Part shown: in pieces, positions 47,226 through 58,705 of the stretch
How positions within the stretch are numbered: the first letter of the stretch is position 1
Layout of the letters: every line of letters starts with the position of its first letter
NCBI RefSeq assembly: GCF_004193775.1
Contig: NC_041007.1
Span: forward strand, 28,484,850-28,548,849
Source: Glycine soja
Lineage: Eukaryota > Streptophyta > Magnoliopsida > Fabales > Fabaceae
Direction: 5' to 3'
Length of the DNA stretch: 64,000 nucleotides
Notes under the pieces: model-generated
Databases searched by the model: none
What the model was told of the DNA's origin: nothing
What the model saw: the letters and a program-made list of their open reading frames with translations, nothing else
Program-made: the position numbers and the translations under genes

Positions 47226-48889
47226 ATGAGTCATCATTCATCTAGTGTTAATGGCGAGGGTACTAGTCATAAGGACCCTCTATCTAAAATCTTAGATGAG
47301 TTGAGTTCCCTCAAGTTATGGAAAGAAAAACTAGAAAGAAAAGAAAAACGAAAAGAGAGGGTATAAATAAATCAAGATGAGAGGGAACAAATAAGGGAAG
47401 AAGAAAGAAGGAAAATACTAAAAGAGTTAAGAAAAGAAAAACATGTCTGCTATAGTAGTCATAACTCTTGCAAGAGCCTAAGTGAAGAACTTCGTGACTA
47501 TTATGAAGGAAGACATAGGTCACATCTTAGACCTCACTCCCATAGGAGAGAAAAGGAAAGAAAGCCTCAAGAGGCTAAGATTAACCTCCCATACTTCCAT
47601 GGGAAGGACAATGTAGAGGCTAACTTAGATTGGGAAATAAGGGTAGAGCAACAACTTAAAAGAAAGTCTACTTCAAAATCTTATGGCTCTCACTCTTATC
47701 CAAAGAAAGACCAAGGTCAAGGCATCTTAGGGGTGACACCTTCTAAGCCCAAAGATGATAAGGGGAAGACAATAGAAAAGCAACCCCTTAAGGCTAGTAT
47801 GCAAGAAAAGACTAGCTCCATGAAGTGCTTTAAATGTCTTGGAAGAGGACACATTACTTCTCAATGCCCCACCAAGAAAACTATGATTATGAGGGGCCAA
47901 GACATTTATAGTAGCCAAGATGAGGCTACTAGTTCACCTCCCTCTAGTGAAAGTGAAGAAGCAAAAGGGGAAGAATCTAGTAACCCCCAAGAAGAAGGAC
48001 AACCTTTAATGGTTAAGGAGGAGTGTAAGGAGGTAAGTGTCTCCTCCAAGAGGTTAGCTAAGAAGGAAAAACATTTTGAAATAAAGACAAATATTAAAGA
48101 AATTTCCCCTCTTAGACAACCTTCACATTTTCTCCTTTGTAAAAAGACACTTGTTAGCATTGCCACACCTCTTAGGCTTGAGTTTATTCCTCAAGTAAAG
48201 GACTTGTTGGATGAGGGTTTGGTTCGCAAGAGCTTAAATCCTTGTCCTTTGTTGGTGCCCAAAATAGGTATTATTAGGCACCAAATCCCTAAAATAGGTG
48301 GTATGATGAATGCTTTGAGTGGTGCAACACTCTTTTGTAAAATCAGTCACCCACCCAACATCTTCATGATTTGTGTACATAGGGACTCATTAGGTAGGTC
48401 TGTTCTTATTTTTAGTTTCAATACAAACTTAGGTACTCATATGGGACACCTTAGGTTAGTCATACTTTTTGGTAGGAATAATCAACATGAAAATATAGAA
48501 AAAGGTATGTTTTATTGCATTACTTTTCTTAATTTTTTAAATAGTGATCAAGGGGTTCCCATGAACCCTAAGAGAATAAAGGTCATTCATGAGTGGCCCA
48601 CTGCACCTAGTATAAGAAAAATTTGGGACTTCCATGACTTAACAAACTTTTACAAAAGGTTTGTCCCATATTTTTCCATACTTGTAGCACCACTCATTGA
48701 GTTGGTGAAGAACTATGTTCCTTCATGGGAAGATGCCCTGCAAATTGGTTTTCAGACCTTAGCTTACTTCAACATACCAAACACCACTAATATATATGTT
48801 TTTGTTCTTTTTACAGGTGTTGCGAAAAAAATCCCAGAGTTTGAAGAACCTCAGGATTTGAGGTCAAATCCTTTTCAAGGGGGAGGGAA
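47226..48889 (+). pseudogene. internally deleted gag-RT of element Y
   Basis: An ATG at 47226 starts a short Gag N-terminus (MSHHSSSVNGEGTSHKD) that stops after 46 codons. Downstream codons give a Gag piece (INLPYFHGKDNVEANLDWE). A single frame of 396 codons from 47733 then holds a zinc knuckle CX2CX4HX4C (CFKCLGRGHITSQC). Degraded RT follows: FIPQVKDLLDEGLVRKSLNP, a residue of the palm without the YXDD motif, and the thumb (HDLTNFYKRFVPYFS). Protease, most of RT, RNase H and integrase are deleted. The RT resembles chromovirus-type gypsy from memory. It ends at the polypurine tract. Confidence 0.8.
48877..48889 (+). other. polypurine tract of element Y
   Basis: AAGGGGGAGGGAA abuts the TGATGCAATCC start of the 3' LTR. 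Confidence 0.85.
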
Positions 48890-49235
48890 TGATGCAATCC
48901 TACCCCGGAAGGGCATTGGATAGAAGACTCAAAGTAGATTAGGCTAGAGATGCAAGAGAAGGCCCTTGGGTTCTCATGAGCCTTAGGGCAGATTTCGGGC
49001 CCATGGGCTAAGTATGGGCCCACTTATCTTTGTACATATTAGATTAAGGTTTCATTATTTTTGGGCCTTGTATTTAGGGCTCCATAATGTAGGTAGGGTA
49101 CCCTAGAAATGTAGGATTTTTCAGCCCTTATATTTTAGGGCACCTAGACTAGTTTTTGTATTAGGGGTAGTTTTGTAATTTTACATGCATTAAGTGAATA
49201 TTTGATGTGTGTGTTGAAAAATAAATTTAATTGAA
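48890..49235 (+). repeat. truncated 3' LTR of element Y
   Basis: The first 346 bases of the LTR run to AATTTAATTGA and stop where an inverted LTR begins, with about two bases of shared sequence at the junction. Confidence 0.9.
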
Positions 49236-50158
49236 GATGTAAGCTCCATTGGAGCTTGTAGGGCTAGGATCTTCTTCATTAATGGATTCCTTTGCTTCTT
49301 GGAAGATGAATGGCAGCAAAATGGAGAAGGAAGAGAGAGAGGAGACACCACTTCAAGGAGAAGATGAGTCTAGAAGAAGCTCACCACCATAGGAGGCCAT
49401 GAATAAGAGCTTGGAGGAAGAAAGAGATGAATGAAGGGAGAGGGATAGAAGAGCACAAAATTTTGTGCTCTAAAAGAGCTCTAAAATCTGAAGTTTAATA
49501 TTCAAATGATCAAAGTTGAAAAAAATGCACACACATGACCTCTATTTCAATTCAAATTTCACTTGGATTTGAAATTGAATGCCAAATTTTGGAGCCAAAA
49601 ATTCACTAATTATGATTAGTGAATTTTAGTTATGGTTCAGCCCACTAATCCAAGATCAAGTCCAAGATTCTCCACTATGTGTGCTTAGGTGTCATAAGGC
49701 ATGTAAAGCATGAAGGACATGCACAAAGTGTGACTATATGATGTGGTAATGGGGTGTAGCAAGCAAATGCTCACCCCCCCTCTAAAATTTAATTGGATTG
49801 GGCTTCTCCCAATTCAATTAAATTTATTTTCCAACACACACCTCAAATATTCACTTAATGCATGTGAAATTACAAAACTACCCCTATTACAAAAACTAGT
49901 CTAGGTGCCCTAAAATACAAAGGCTGAAAAATCCTACATTTCTAGGGTACCCTACCTACATTATGGAGCCCTAAATACAAGGCCCAAAAATAATGAAACC
50001 TTAATCTAATATGTACAAAGATAAGTGGGCTCATACTTAGCCCATGGGCCCGAAATCTGCCCTAAGGCTCATGAGAACCCTAGGGTCTTCTCTTGCATCT
50101 CTGGCCCAATCTACTTTGAGTCTTCTATCCGATGCCCTTCTGGGGTAGGATTACATCA
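49236..50158 (-). repeat. inverted full-length LTR at the right end of insertion Y
   Basis: On the minus strand it begins TGATGTAATCCTACCCCAG and ends CCAATGGAGCTTACATC. It is nearly complete and keeps the segment that the left LTR lost. It lies directly against the right copy of the CTACA duplication. Confidence 0.9.
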
Positions 50159-50163
50159 CTACA

Positions 50164-52055
50164 GGAAGATGACATGCCTTGCCAAAGACAACCCAATAAG
50201 TAGACATTCCTATGGGTGCTTTGTAGGCAGTCCTATGTGCCCAAAGAGCATCATCTAGCCTGGTGCACCAATCCTTTCTGTTCGGCTACACAATCTTCTC
50301 TAAGATCCTTTTTATCTCCCTATTTGAAATCTTAGCCTGCCCATTACTTTGGGGGTGGTAAGGTGTAGAAATTTTGTGCACGACCCCATACTTTTTGTGC
50401 AAGGCATACATGGATCTGTTACAAAAATGGGTGCCTTGATCACTAACGATGGCTCTAGGGACTCCAAACCTGCAAAACAGATTAGATCTAACAAAATCTA
50501 CAACAACCTTAACATCGTTAGTTCTGGTGGGTTTGGCTTCCACCCATTTTGAAACATAATCAACAGCAAGGAGAATATAAACAAAACCAAAAGAGACAGG
50601 GAAAGGCCCCATAAAATCTATACCCCAGACATCAAACACCTCATAGAATAACATGAGTTGTTGAGGCATTTGTTGTCTCCATGAAAGTGAGCCGCCTGCT
50701 TTCTGACAAGGCTCACAAGTGCTACAGATTCTCCACACACCCTTGAAGATGGTGGGCCAATAGAAACTGCAGTCAAGCACCTTGTAAGCTGTCCTCTGTA
50801 TGCCAAGATGGCCACCTGGTGCGGAAGAATGACAGAATTGCAGGACCGAGTCAATCTCATGGTCTGGAATGCATCTCCTAATAACCTGGTCACTGCACAA
50901 ATTCCACAAATAGGGGTCATCCCAAATATAATGCTTAGCATCGCTCTTAATTTTATCATTTTGAGCTTTGGATGCTAAGGGAGGAAAAAAAGAAGCAACC
51001 AAATAATTCACAATGTTAGCAAACCAAGGAGTGGGGAAGGAATCAGAAATACTATACAGGATGTACAAATGGTCATCTGGAAAATCATCCCGAATGGGTG
51101 AGTCCTTAGACGCACGTTCAATCCTACTCAGATGGTCAGCCACGAGGTTCTGTGCACCACTTCGATCACGGGTCTCCAAATCAAACTCTTGGAGCCAAAG
51201 TATCCACCTGATCAATCTAGGCTTTGATTCATCCTTCTTCAATAGGTACTTTAGAGCTGCATGGTCAGTATAAACAATAACACGAGTACCAAGCAAATAT
51301 GAACAAAATTTTTCAAGAGCAAAAACTATCGCTAGTAGCTTCTTCTCTGTGGTAGTGTAATTTGCTTGAGCAGCATCCAAAGTTCTGGAAGCATAGTAGA
51401 TCACCCGAGGCAGCTTATCAATCTTTTGAGCAAGGACAACCCTCAATGTGTAATTGGATGCATCGCACATTAGCTCAAATAGGGCTGTCCAATCAGGTGC
51501 CTGAATGATAGGGGCCTGAATGATAGGGGTGGTAGTCACCGCACGCTTGAGGCAATCAAAAGCCTCTTTGCATTGGTCATCAAAGTCAAACTCCACCTCC
51601 TTTTACAGCATATTGGATAGTAGAAGGGCCACTTTGCTAAAATCCTTGATAAAGCACCTATAAAACCCTGCATGACCAAGAAAAGAACAAACGTCTCGCA
51701 CACAAGAGGGGTAAGGCAATTGTGAAATAACATCTATGTTTGCAGGGTCTACCTCTATGCCCCTACTGGAAATGATATGCCCTAAAACTATACCTTGTTC
51801 TACCATGAAGTGACATTTTTCAAAATTCAGCACAAGGTTAGTTTCAATGCATCTACTAAGAACTATATCCAGACTATCCAAACATGTATCAGAAGAGGAT
51901 CCATAAACAATAAAATCATCCATAAATACCTCTATGCAGCTCTCTAAAAAATCACTGAAAATGCTAAGTATACACCACTAGAAGGTACCAAGGGCGTTGC
52001 ATACGCCAAAGGGCATCCTTCTATAGGCAAAAGTGCCAAAGGGACAGGTGAATGT
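50164..52055 (-). pseudogene. RT end, RNase H and integrase of element B
   Basis: From 52055 leftwards the minus strand continues RT after the solo LTR (CPFGTFAYRRMPFGVCNA). It then gives the catalytic FMDDF motif near 51917, KCHFMVEQGIVLGHIISSRG and the connection region. RNase H ([26 protein letters not shown]) is followed by the integrase HHCC finger ([12 protein letters not shown]...CSTCEPCQ). The core Asp residues lie in [11 protein letters not shown] and VSDQGTHF. At the DDE Glu position (GQA-x-ISNRE, 35 residues after the second Asp) the codon is AAG, Lys. A stop follows MPSN-like LLLSNML near 51601, another precedes [13 protein letters not shown] near 50285, and a frameshift lies near 51960. 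The integrase continues at 44456. Confidence 0.9.
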
Positions 52056-53033
52056 TGATGCAATCCTCCCTAGGAAGGGACCAATCACTAGAACCATAAG
52101 CAAGAGGCTCCAAGAAGATTGGGCTAGAGCTGCTGAAGAAGGCCCTAGGGTTCTCATGAACCTTAGGGTAGATTTCTGAGCCCATGGGCCAAGGTTGGGT
52201 CCAATTATCTTTGTACATATTAGACTAGGATGTCATTATATTTGGTCCTTGTATTTAGGGCTCCATATTGTAGGTAGGGTACCCTAGAAATATAGGATTT
52301 TTCAGCCCTTGTATTTTTGGGCACCTAGACTAGTTTTTGTATTAGGGGTAGTTTTGTAATTTCACATGCACTAAGTGGATATTTGATGTGTGTGGTTGGA
52401 AATAAATTTAATTGAATTGGTAGAAGCCCAATCCAATTAAATTTTAGAGGGGGAGGTGAGCATTTGCTTGCTACACCCCATTGCCACATCATATAGTCAC
52501 ACTTTGTGCATGTCCTTCATGCTTTTCATGCCTCATGACACCTAAGCACACTTAGTGGAGAATCTTGGAATTGATCTTGGATTAGTGGGCTGAACCATAA
52601 CTAAAATTCACTAATCATAATTAGTGAAATTTTGGCTCCAAAGTTTGGCTCCACAAATTCAATTTCAAATTCAAGTGAAATTTGAATTTCCCTCCAATTT
52701 TGTGTGACACTTAGGCTATAAATAGAGGTCATGTGTGTGCATTTTTTTCAACTTTGATCATTTGAATATTAAACTTCAGATTTCAAAGCTCATTTAGAGC
52801 ACAAAATTTCGTGCTCTTCTCTCCCTCTCCCTTCATTCATCTCCTTCTTCCTCCAAGCTCTTATCCATGGCCTCCTATGGTGGTGAGCTTCTTCTAGACT
52901 CATCTTCTCCTTGAAGTGGCGTCTCCTCTCTCTTTCCCTTTCTCCATTCCGCTGCCATTCATCTTCCAAGAAGCAAAGGAATCCATTGATGAAGAAGATC
53001 CTAGGCCTACAAGCTCCAATGGAGCTTCCATCA
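52056..53033 (+). repeat. solo LTR, element Y family
   Basis: The LTR is 978 bp, begins TGATGCAATCCTCCC and ends GGAGCTTCCATCA. It has the perfect duplication AATGT (52051-52055 and 53034-53038), and a TATAAATA box at about 52717. It splits the RT of element B. Confidence 0.95.
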
Positions 53034-56000
53034 AATGTGGTCTTTTCTTGATCCTCAGGAGCAATATGAATTTGTAAATAACCAGAAAAACCATCAAGAA
53101 AATAGTAATGAGACTTACCTGCCAAGCGCTCAAGCATTTGATCAATGAAAGGCAGGGGAAAATGATCTTTTCTAGTTACGTGGTTCAGCCTCCTATAATC
53201 ATTGCAGACTCGCCAGCTATTCTGCACTCTTGTGGGGATAAGCTCATCCTTTTCATTCTTGATCACTGTGAGGCCTGTCTTCTTAGGAACCACTTGGACT
53301 AGACTCACCCACTGGCTGTCAGAAATGGGGTAGATGATTCCAACTTGTAAGAGCTTGGTCACTTCCTTTTTCACCACATCTAGAATGATGGGATTGAGTC
53401 GTCGCTGTGGCTGCCTCACTGGCTTAGCTCCATCCTCTAAAAATATCCTATGCATGCAGGTAGATAGGCTAATACCAGGAATGTCTGCTAAAGTCCATCC
53501 AATGGCCTTCTTGTGCTTCTTGAGCACTAGCAGCAACTTCTCCTCTTGCTCAGCAGCAAGGGAGGCAGAGATGATCACTGGAAATTTTTCCTTGTCCTCC
53601 AAGTAAGCATACTTGAGGTTTGCTGGTAAGGGCTTCAACTCTGGTGTGGGTGGTGGCTGAACAGTGGGAGGAACCAAGGTAGGAGAAGAAGAAGGTTCCT
53701 CAGCCTGTACCTCATAAAGCAAGTCAGAAGTATATGTACTTCCTGCAACATGGTTAATGCATTCTAACTCTAAAAAATCAACTTCAAGAGGTACAACACC
53801 CAGAAAATAAGAACCAGACTCAAACTCAGATTCATTCTTAGCATAAAAATTAGATACAGGATCAAATTCAAACTCAGATTCAGATTCAATGCATAAGGAA
53901 TGACAAGTATGTAGATCAGATAAAAATGGATGTTTCCTACCATGAAGAACAAAATCAAAATCAAACATATAATCATCAACAATCTGATCAATTATCTCAA
54001 CACGAAAAATAGAATGATCCTCAGATGGATGTTTCATGGCATCAAGAATGTTAAAATGAACAACAATATCACCAAATTCCATAGACAATGTGCCAGCATA
54101 AACATCAATCTTGGTTCGGGCTGTTTTCATAAATGGCCCGCCTAAAATAATTGGAACTGAACCATGGGAAAATCCCTCTTCCATATTAAGAACATAAAAA
54201 TCAACAGGAAAAATAAGTTCACCAACCCGAACTAGCACATCCTCTATAAAACCTGCGGGGTAAGCAATACTTCTATTTGCCAAATGAATCACCACATCTA
54301 TAGATTGCAAAGGTCCAAGAGATAAAGAATTGAAAATGGACAGAGGGATGACACTAACTGATGCTCCTAGATCTAGCATGGCATTCTCAAATTTACTGTT
54401 CCCAATAATGCAAGGTATACATAAAGTACCTGGGTCCTTACATTTCTCAGGAATGTGAGGAACAAATTTACCTATCAATGCTGGCACGTTTCTGCCCATG
54501 CTAATCCTTTCATTGCCCTTGAACTTCCTTTTGTGGGTGCACAACTCCTTTAGAAACTTGGCATATCTTGGAATCTGCTTGATGGCATCTAGCAGAGGTA
54601 TGTTCACCTCTACTTTTCTGAAGGTCTCCAAGATCTCGTTTTTCGCTTCTTCGATCTTTTTGTTGGGAATTGCTCTAGGTAGGAATGGAAGAGAAATAGG
54701 AGGTTGCTGTAAGTCAAAATTACTAGAAGAAGGTCCACCTGCATGAAAATTTTTGTTAGGAAGCTTTCTCTTTGTTGCAACTATCTCATCCTCTTTTTCA
54801 GGTGTAAGTGCTGCTACTAGTGGAGGCACTTGAATTTGGTTGCCAGACCTCAAGGTGATGGCACTCACATTTTGTGGATTCTGCACAGTTTGTGAAGGCA
54901 ATTTGTCAGAATTTTGGGACTGAGCTTGGTTCATCTGAGTAGCCATCTGCCCTATCTGATTTGTCAGATTCTGAATGGAAGCTCTAGTCTCTTGCTGAAA
55001 TTGCATATTTTGGATGGTCATTTTCCTCACTAACTCTTCTAAGGAAGGTTGAGGAGGAGCCTCAGTTGCTTGTTGTCTTTGTTGTGACAGGTGCTGTATT
55101 GGAGGAGGAACATATGGCTTGCTTGGACCAGCAGCATTCTGAAAAGGAGGGACAGACTGTTGTTGTTGTGGAGGACTTGTCCATCTCAGATTTGGATGAT
55201 TCCTCCAACTTGGATTGTATCTATTGCTTGAAAGGTCATAATTATTTTGTTGTTGTTGGTTTTGTTGCTGAGGAGGTCTATTATAAATGTTTGCAACATA
55301 AGCTTCAGGTTGCTCATTGACTCCAGATTGCTGCAAAGAAGGACAAAGATCTGTATGGTGATCTATAGAAGAACATAGACCACAGACTCTTGCAACAGGT
55401 GCAGATTTCGGATTCATGGCAAGATGAGTTACTAGGTTGACCAAGGCATCAAGTTTTCCCTCAAGCTTTTTATTTTCAGTAGATGAAGATGAATCCGTGG
55501 CCACCTCATCGACTCCTCTAAGGACAATAGCATCATTTCTTGCACTGAATTGTTGGGAGTTGGATGCCATCTTCTCAATCAAATTCCTAGCTTCAACAGG
55601 AGTCATATCACCAAGGGCTTCACCACTGGCAGCATCAATCATACTCCTCTCCATGTTGCTAAGTCCCTCATAGAAATATTGAAGAAGGAGTTGCTCAGAA
55701 ATCTGGTGGTGAGGACAGCTTGCACACAATTTCTTGAATCTTTCCCAATACTCATACAAGCTCTCTCCACTAAGTTGCCTGATGCCTGAAATGTCTTTTT
55801 TTATGGCAGTGGTCCTAGATGCAGGGAAGAATTTCTCCAAGAACACCCTCTTAAGATCATCCCAGCTGAAAATGGACCTAGGAGCAAGGTAGTAGAGCCA
55901 ATCTTTTGCCACTCCTTCCAGAGAATGAGGAAAAACCTTTAGAAAGATATGATCTTCTTGGACATCAGTGGGCTTGATGGTGGAACAAACAATATGGAAC

Positions 56001-56747
56001 TCCTTAAGATGCTTATGAGGATCTTCACCTGCAAGACCATGAAACTTGGGCAGCAAATGTATTAGTCCAGTCATGAGGACAGCTTGCACACAATTTCTTG
56101 AATCTTTCCCAATACTCATACAAGCTCTCTCCACTAAGTTGCCTGATGCCTGAAATGTCTTTTTTTATGGCAGTGGTCCTAGATGCAGGGAAGAATTTCT
56201 CCAAGAACACCCTCTTAAGATCATCCCAGCTGAAAATGGACCTAGGAGCAAGGTAGTAGAGCCAATCTTTTGCCACTCCTTCCAGAGAATGAGGAAAAAC
56301 CTTTAGAAAGATATGATCTTCTTGGACATCAGTGGGCTTGATGGTGGAACAAACAATATGGAACTCCTTAAGATGCTTATGAGGATCTTCACCTGCAAGA
56401 CCATGAAACTTGGGCAGCAAATGTATTAGTCCAGTCATGAGAACTTATGGAACACCCTCATCAGGATATTGAATACACAAACTTTCATAAGTGAAATCAG
56501 GTACAGCCATCTCCCTAAGAGTCCTCTCACGAGGTGGAGGTTGAGCCATGTTCTCAGTATGAAAATTAGTAGTGGAATGCTCAAAATCAGAATATTCAGA
56601 ATCACCCTCAACAGAATGCTCAGAATGCTCAAAATGCACAAAATGCACAGAATGACCAGGATGCACACTATGCCTAACTAATCTATGAAAAGTTCTATCT
56701 ATTTCAGGATCAAAGGGTTGTAAATCACCTGGATTGCCCCTAGTCAT
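53034..56747 (-). pseudogene. gag-protease-RT (first half) of element B
   Basis: The ATG at 56747 opens Gag (MTRGNPGDLQPFDPEIDRTF), with a His/Ser-rich spacer (HFVHFEHSEHSVEGD) and a TAA near 56445. The Gag core is duplicated in tandem by 364 bp, which shifts the frame. One long frame then runs from about 56134 to the solo LTR. It contains the Gag core (KDWLYYLAPRSIFSWDDLKR), a Gln-rich linker, a CX2CX4HX4C knuckle (CGLCSSIDHHTDLC), protease (MLDLGASVSVIPLS, VPIILGGPFMK) and a Ser/Glu-rich linker. The RT fingers follow (RRLNPIILDVVKKEV, WRVCNDYRRLNHVTRKDHFP, FLDGFSGYLQIHIAPEDQ). The reading is cut after EKTTF. Confidence 0.92.
55711..56438. repeat. 364-bp perfect tandem duplication in gag of element B
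   Basis: Units 55711-56074 and 56075-56438 look identical base for base. The unit is flanked by GAG trinucleotides, and 364 is not a multiple of three, so the duplication breaks the gag frame. Element A lacks it. Confidence 0.93.
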
Positions 56748-57418
56748 GCACTATATGTAGCAAATAATGTGTTTCTCAACAAGCACCTACAAGGGGGTAA
56801 AACTACAACTATACTCAAATGATATCAAAATAAGCTGAAATTTTGTGAGGAGCACCCTAAAATCATGAAAAGATAGCACAAAAAATTTCAAACAAAAATT
56901 AAAAGTCTAACTATGAAAACTACCTAAGCAAAGTTTAGAAAAATAGGACAATAATACTTGAAAAAAAAACTTTGTAAACGGCTGATCTTTGGAGCTTGGG
57001 AGACCCCAACCGGCTAAAGTCGATTGTCACAGTATGGGAAATATTTTTCTACCCCAAATGCATATATAATAATAGTCGTTCTAATACCCAAAGCAAAAGT
57101 TATGGCCGTTTTAAGTTTTGCTAAAAACAAGTTCCCAAAATTTTTGTCTCTCTCAAATACTGCCACACCAAGTGCTCCTGGTATTTTTCACACAAAATAT
57201 GGATCAAAAGAAGCTACCGCACAAAAAAACAGCTAATCAAATTGCAAAATCAGTCGCTAATTTTCAGTCGCTAATCACTGTTCAGCACTGTTCAGCACTG
57301 TTCACAACAACACACAAAGCTGAATTAGTCGCTAAACAGGGAATGCAACTGAAATGCAAAACAGAACGCTACACAAAATAAGATAACTAAACACTATTAT
57401 GAACCTTTGGCCCACTGG
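56748..57418 (-). other. untranslated leader of element B
   Basis: This is the counterpart of 2637-3372 in element A. It contains a short CAGCACTGTT triplicate near 57281-57303 and is not coding. Confidence 0.75.
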
Positions 57419-57436
57419 TCCCCGGCAACGGCCCCA
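57419..57436 (-). other. primer binding site, tRNA-Asp type (element B)
   Basis: On the minus strand TGGGGCCGTTGCCGGGGA differs by one base from the tRNA-Asp complement and lies four bases from the LTR. Confidence 0.88.
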
Positions 57437-57440
57437 AATT

Positions 57441-58571
57441 TGATCGAAGTTGTACCCGAATCAAATAAACACTAAAAATGCAGTATCTAGGAAGTGATCC
57501 TAGGTCGTCTCCCAACGAGTAATGGTCAACCAAACGTTCATAACAGATAGTAATAAAATAGTAACGAATTGGGGGAGGGGGGTTGTTTGTTTTTGTAAAT
57601 TAAACAGCGAGCAAATTTTAATTAGAAAATATCAGAATTAAAAACACGTTGTTTCCCCTTGATTCACAAGCAAGTCTCTTATCCTAGGTTACGAGAATTT
57701 ATCCTTTATTAGTTCAACCACTTAATCCAACCCTAAATTAAATTCCTAAGCGAAATTTAACATAAGGCAGTCATTATGTGATTAAGCAACACATACACCA
57801 ATTAACCATGAACGAAACGGATCATTAAGCATGAACGTAAATTAAGCACAAAGACAATTAATCAAGCACTAAGCATGCATGGATTAATAGCAACAAATAC
57901 AGAGTAATTGGTGAAGAGGAAAAACTGATCATAATTCAATAGTAATAATAAATCATCAAAGAGAGTTGTGCTTGATCCTCAAGAGAAAACAACGCTGGAG
58001 ACTTAGCCTTCCATTAATCAGTAGAAGACGAAATTGCAGATTGAAGCAGAAAATGAAATTGTATTGCTACGTGAATAGTAAAAACTGGAATTGCAAAACC
58101 TAAAATTATTCTTTCTCCCTAAAACGAAAAGAAGTTCCTAAACTAAAACCTTGGTGCTGTTATATAGGTTCTCAGCCCCCAAAGCTTACAAATCTGTTTT
58201 AAGTCCAAGCCCATTAATAAAATTAAATCTAGACAAGATAAGATAAGATTTGATAAAATAAAATCAATATGAAATAAATTCTAGATAAGATAAGATATGA
58301 TAAAATCTAGATGAAATAATATCTAGATTAGATAAAATCTGGATAAGATAAGATTTGGTATAATAAAATTGTCTGCTCTCTTCAAGTCCAAACCCAATTC
58401 CAGATTCAAGCCCAATTGCTTATAATTCTCCTAAAATTAAATTAAAAACACATAATTAGTCCAGTAGGCCCAAATGATAAAAGTGCATAATTAATTTAAC
58501 AATTAAGGCTAATCAGTAATTAAAATGGTGACAAAAAGGGTTAAGAAATAGGAGAAAATGATGACACATCA
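57441..58571 (-). repeat. 5' LTR of element B
   Basis: The LTR is 1131 bp, homologous to 41403-42474 and longer mainly through extra GATAAGATAAA-type units at 58222-58370. It is flanked on the right by ATGAG. Confidence 0.92.
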
Positions 58572-58705
58572 ATGAGCAACTACACTACTCATGGACAAAA
58601 CTAATAAAAAGTAAATAATGTACTAACACCATAATTATACTAATAGATCAAAAAGCACAAAAAATCAACAGGAATTTAAAAGTCTTGTGATTGGTCCTTG
58701 GTGTC

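Larger units (their letters stand above)
44462..50158 (+). mobile_element. Ty3/gypsy element Y insertion with inverted terminal LTRs
   Basis: The block is bracketed by the perfect duplication CTACA (44457-44461 and 50159-50163) inside the integrase of element B. Its parts are a plus-strand LTR (44462-45341), a Met-type primer site, a leader, a gag-RT remnant ORF, a polypurine tract, a truncated plus-strand LTR (48890-49235) and a minus-strand LTR (49236-50158). Both outer ends are therefore U3 ends, which is unlike a normal LTR element. Confidence 0.88.
41403..58571 (-). mobile_element. complete Athila-type Ty3/gypsy element B with nested insertions
   Basis: The terminal LTRs (41403-42474 and 57441-58571) are bracketed by the perfect duplication ATGAG (41398-41402 and 58572-58576). 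Minus-strand order is 5' LTR, primer site, leader, gag, protease, RT (split by a solo LTR), RNase H, integrase (split by the 5.7-kb insertion Y), 3' non-coding sequence and 3' LTR. With the two insertions and their duplications removed it is about 10.5 kb. Gag is broken by a 364-bp tandem duplication, and the integrase has lost its catalytic Glu. Confidence 0.95.

Noticed and set aside
47733..48923. Host CCHC zinc-finger protein gene
   Set aside because: The frame runs from a retroelement zinc knuckle through RT remnants into the polypurine tract and LTR.
57419..57436. Possible tRNA-Asp gene 3' ends at the three CCCCGGCA-type sites
   Set aside because: Only the last 18 bases match, next to LTR edges. 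They are primer binding sites and no cloverleaf is present.
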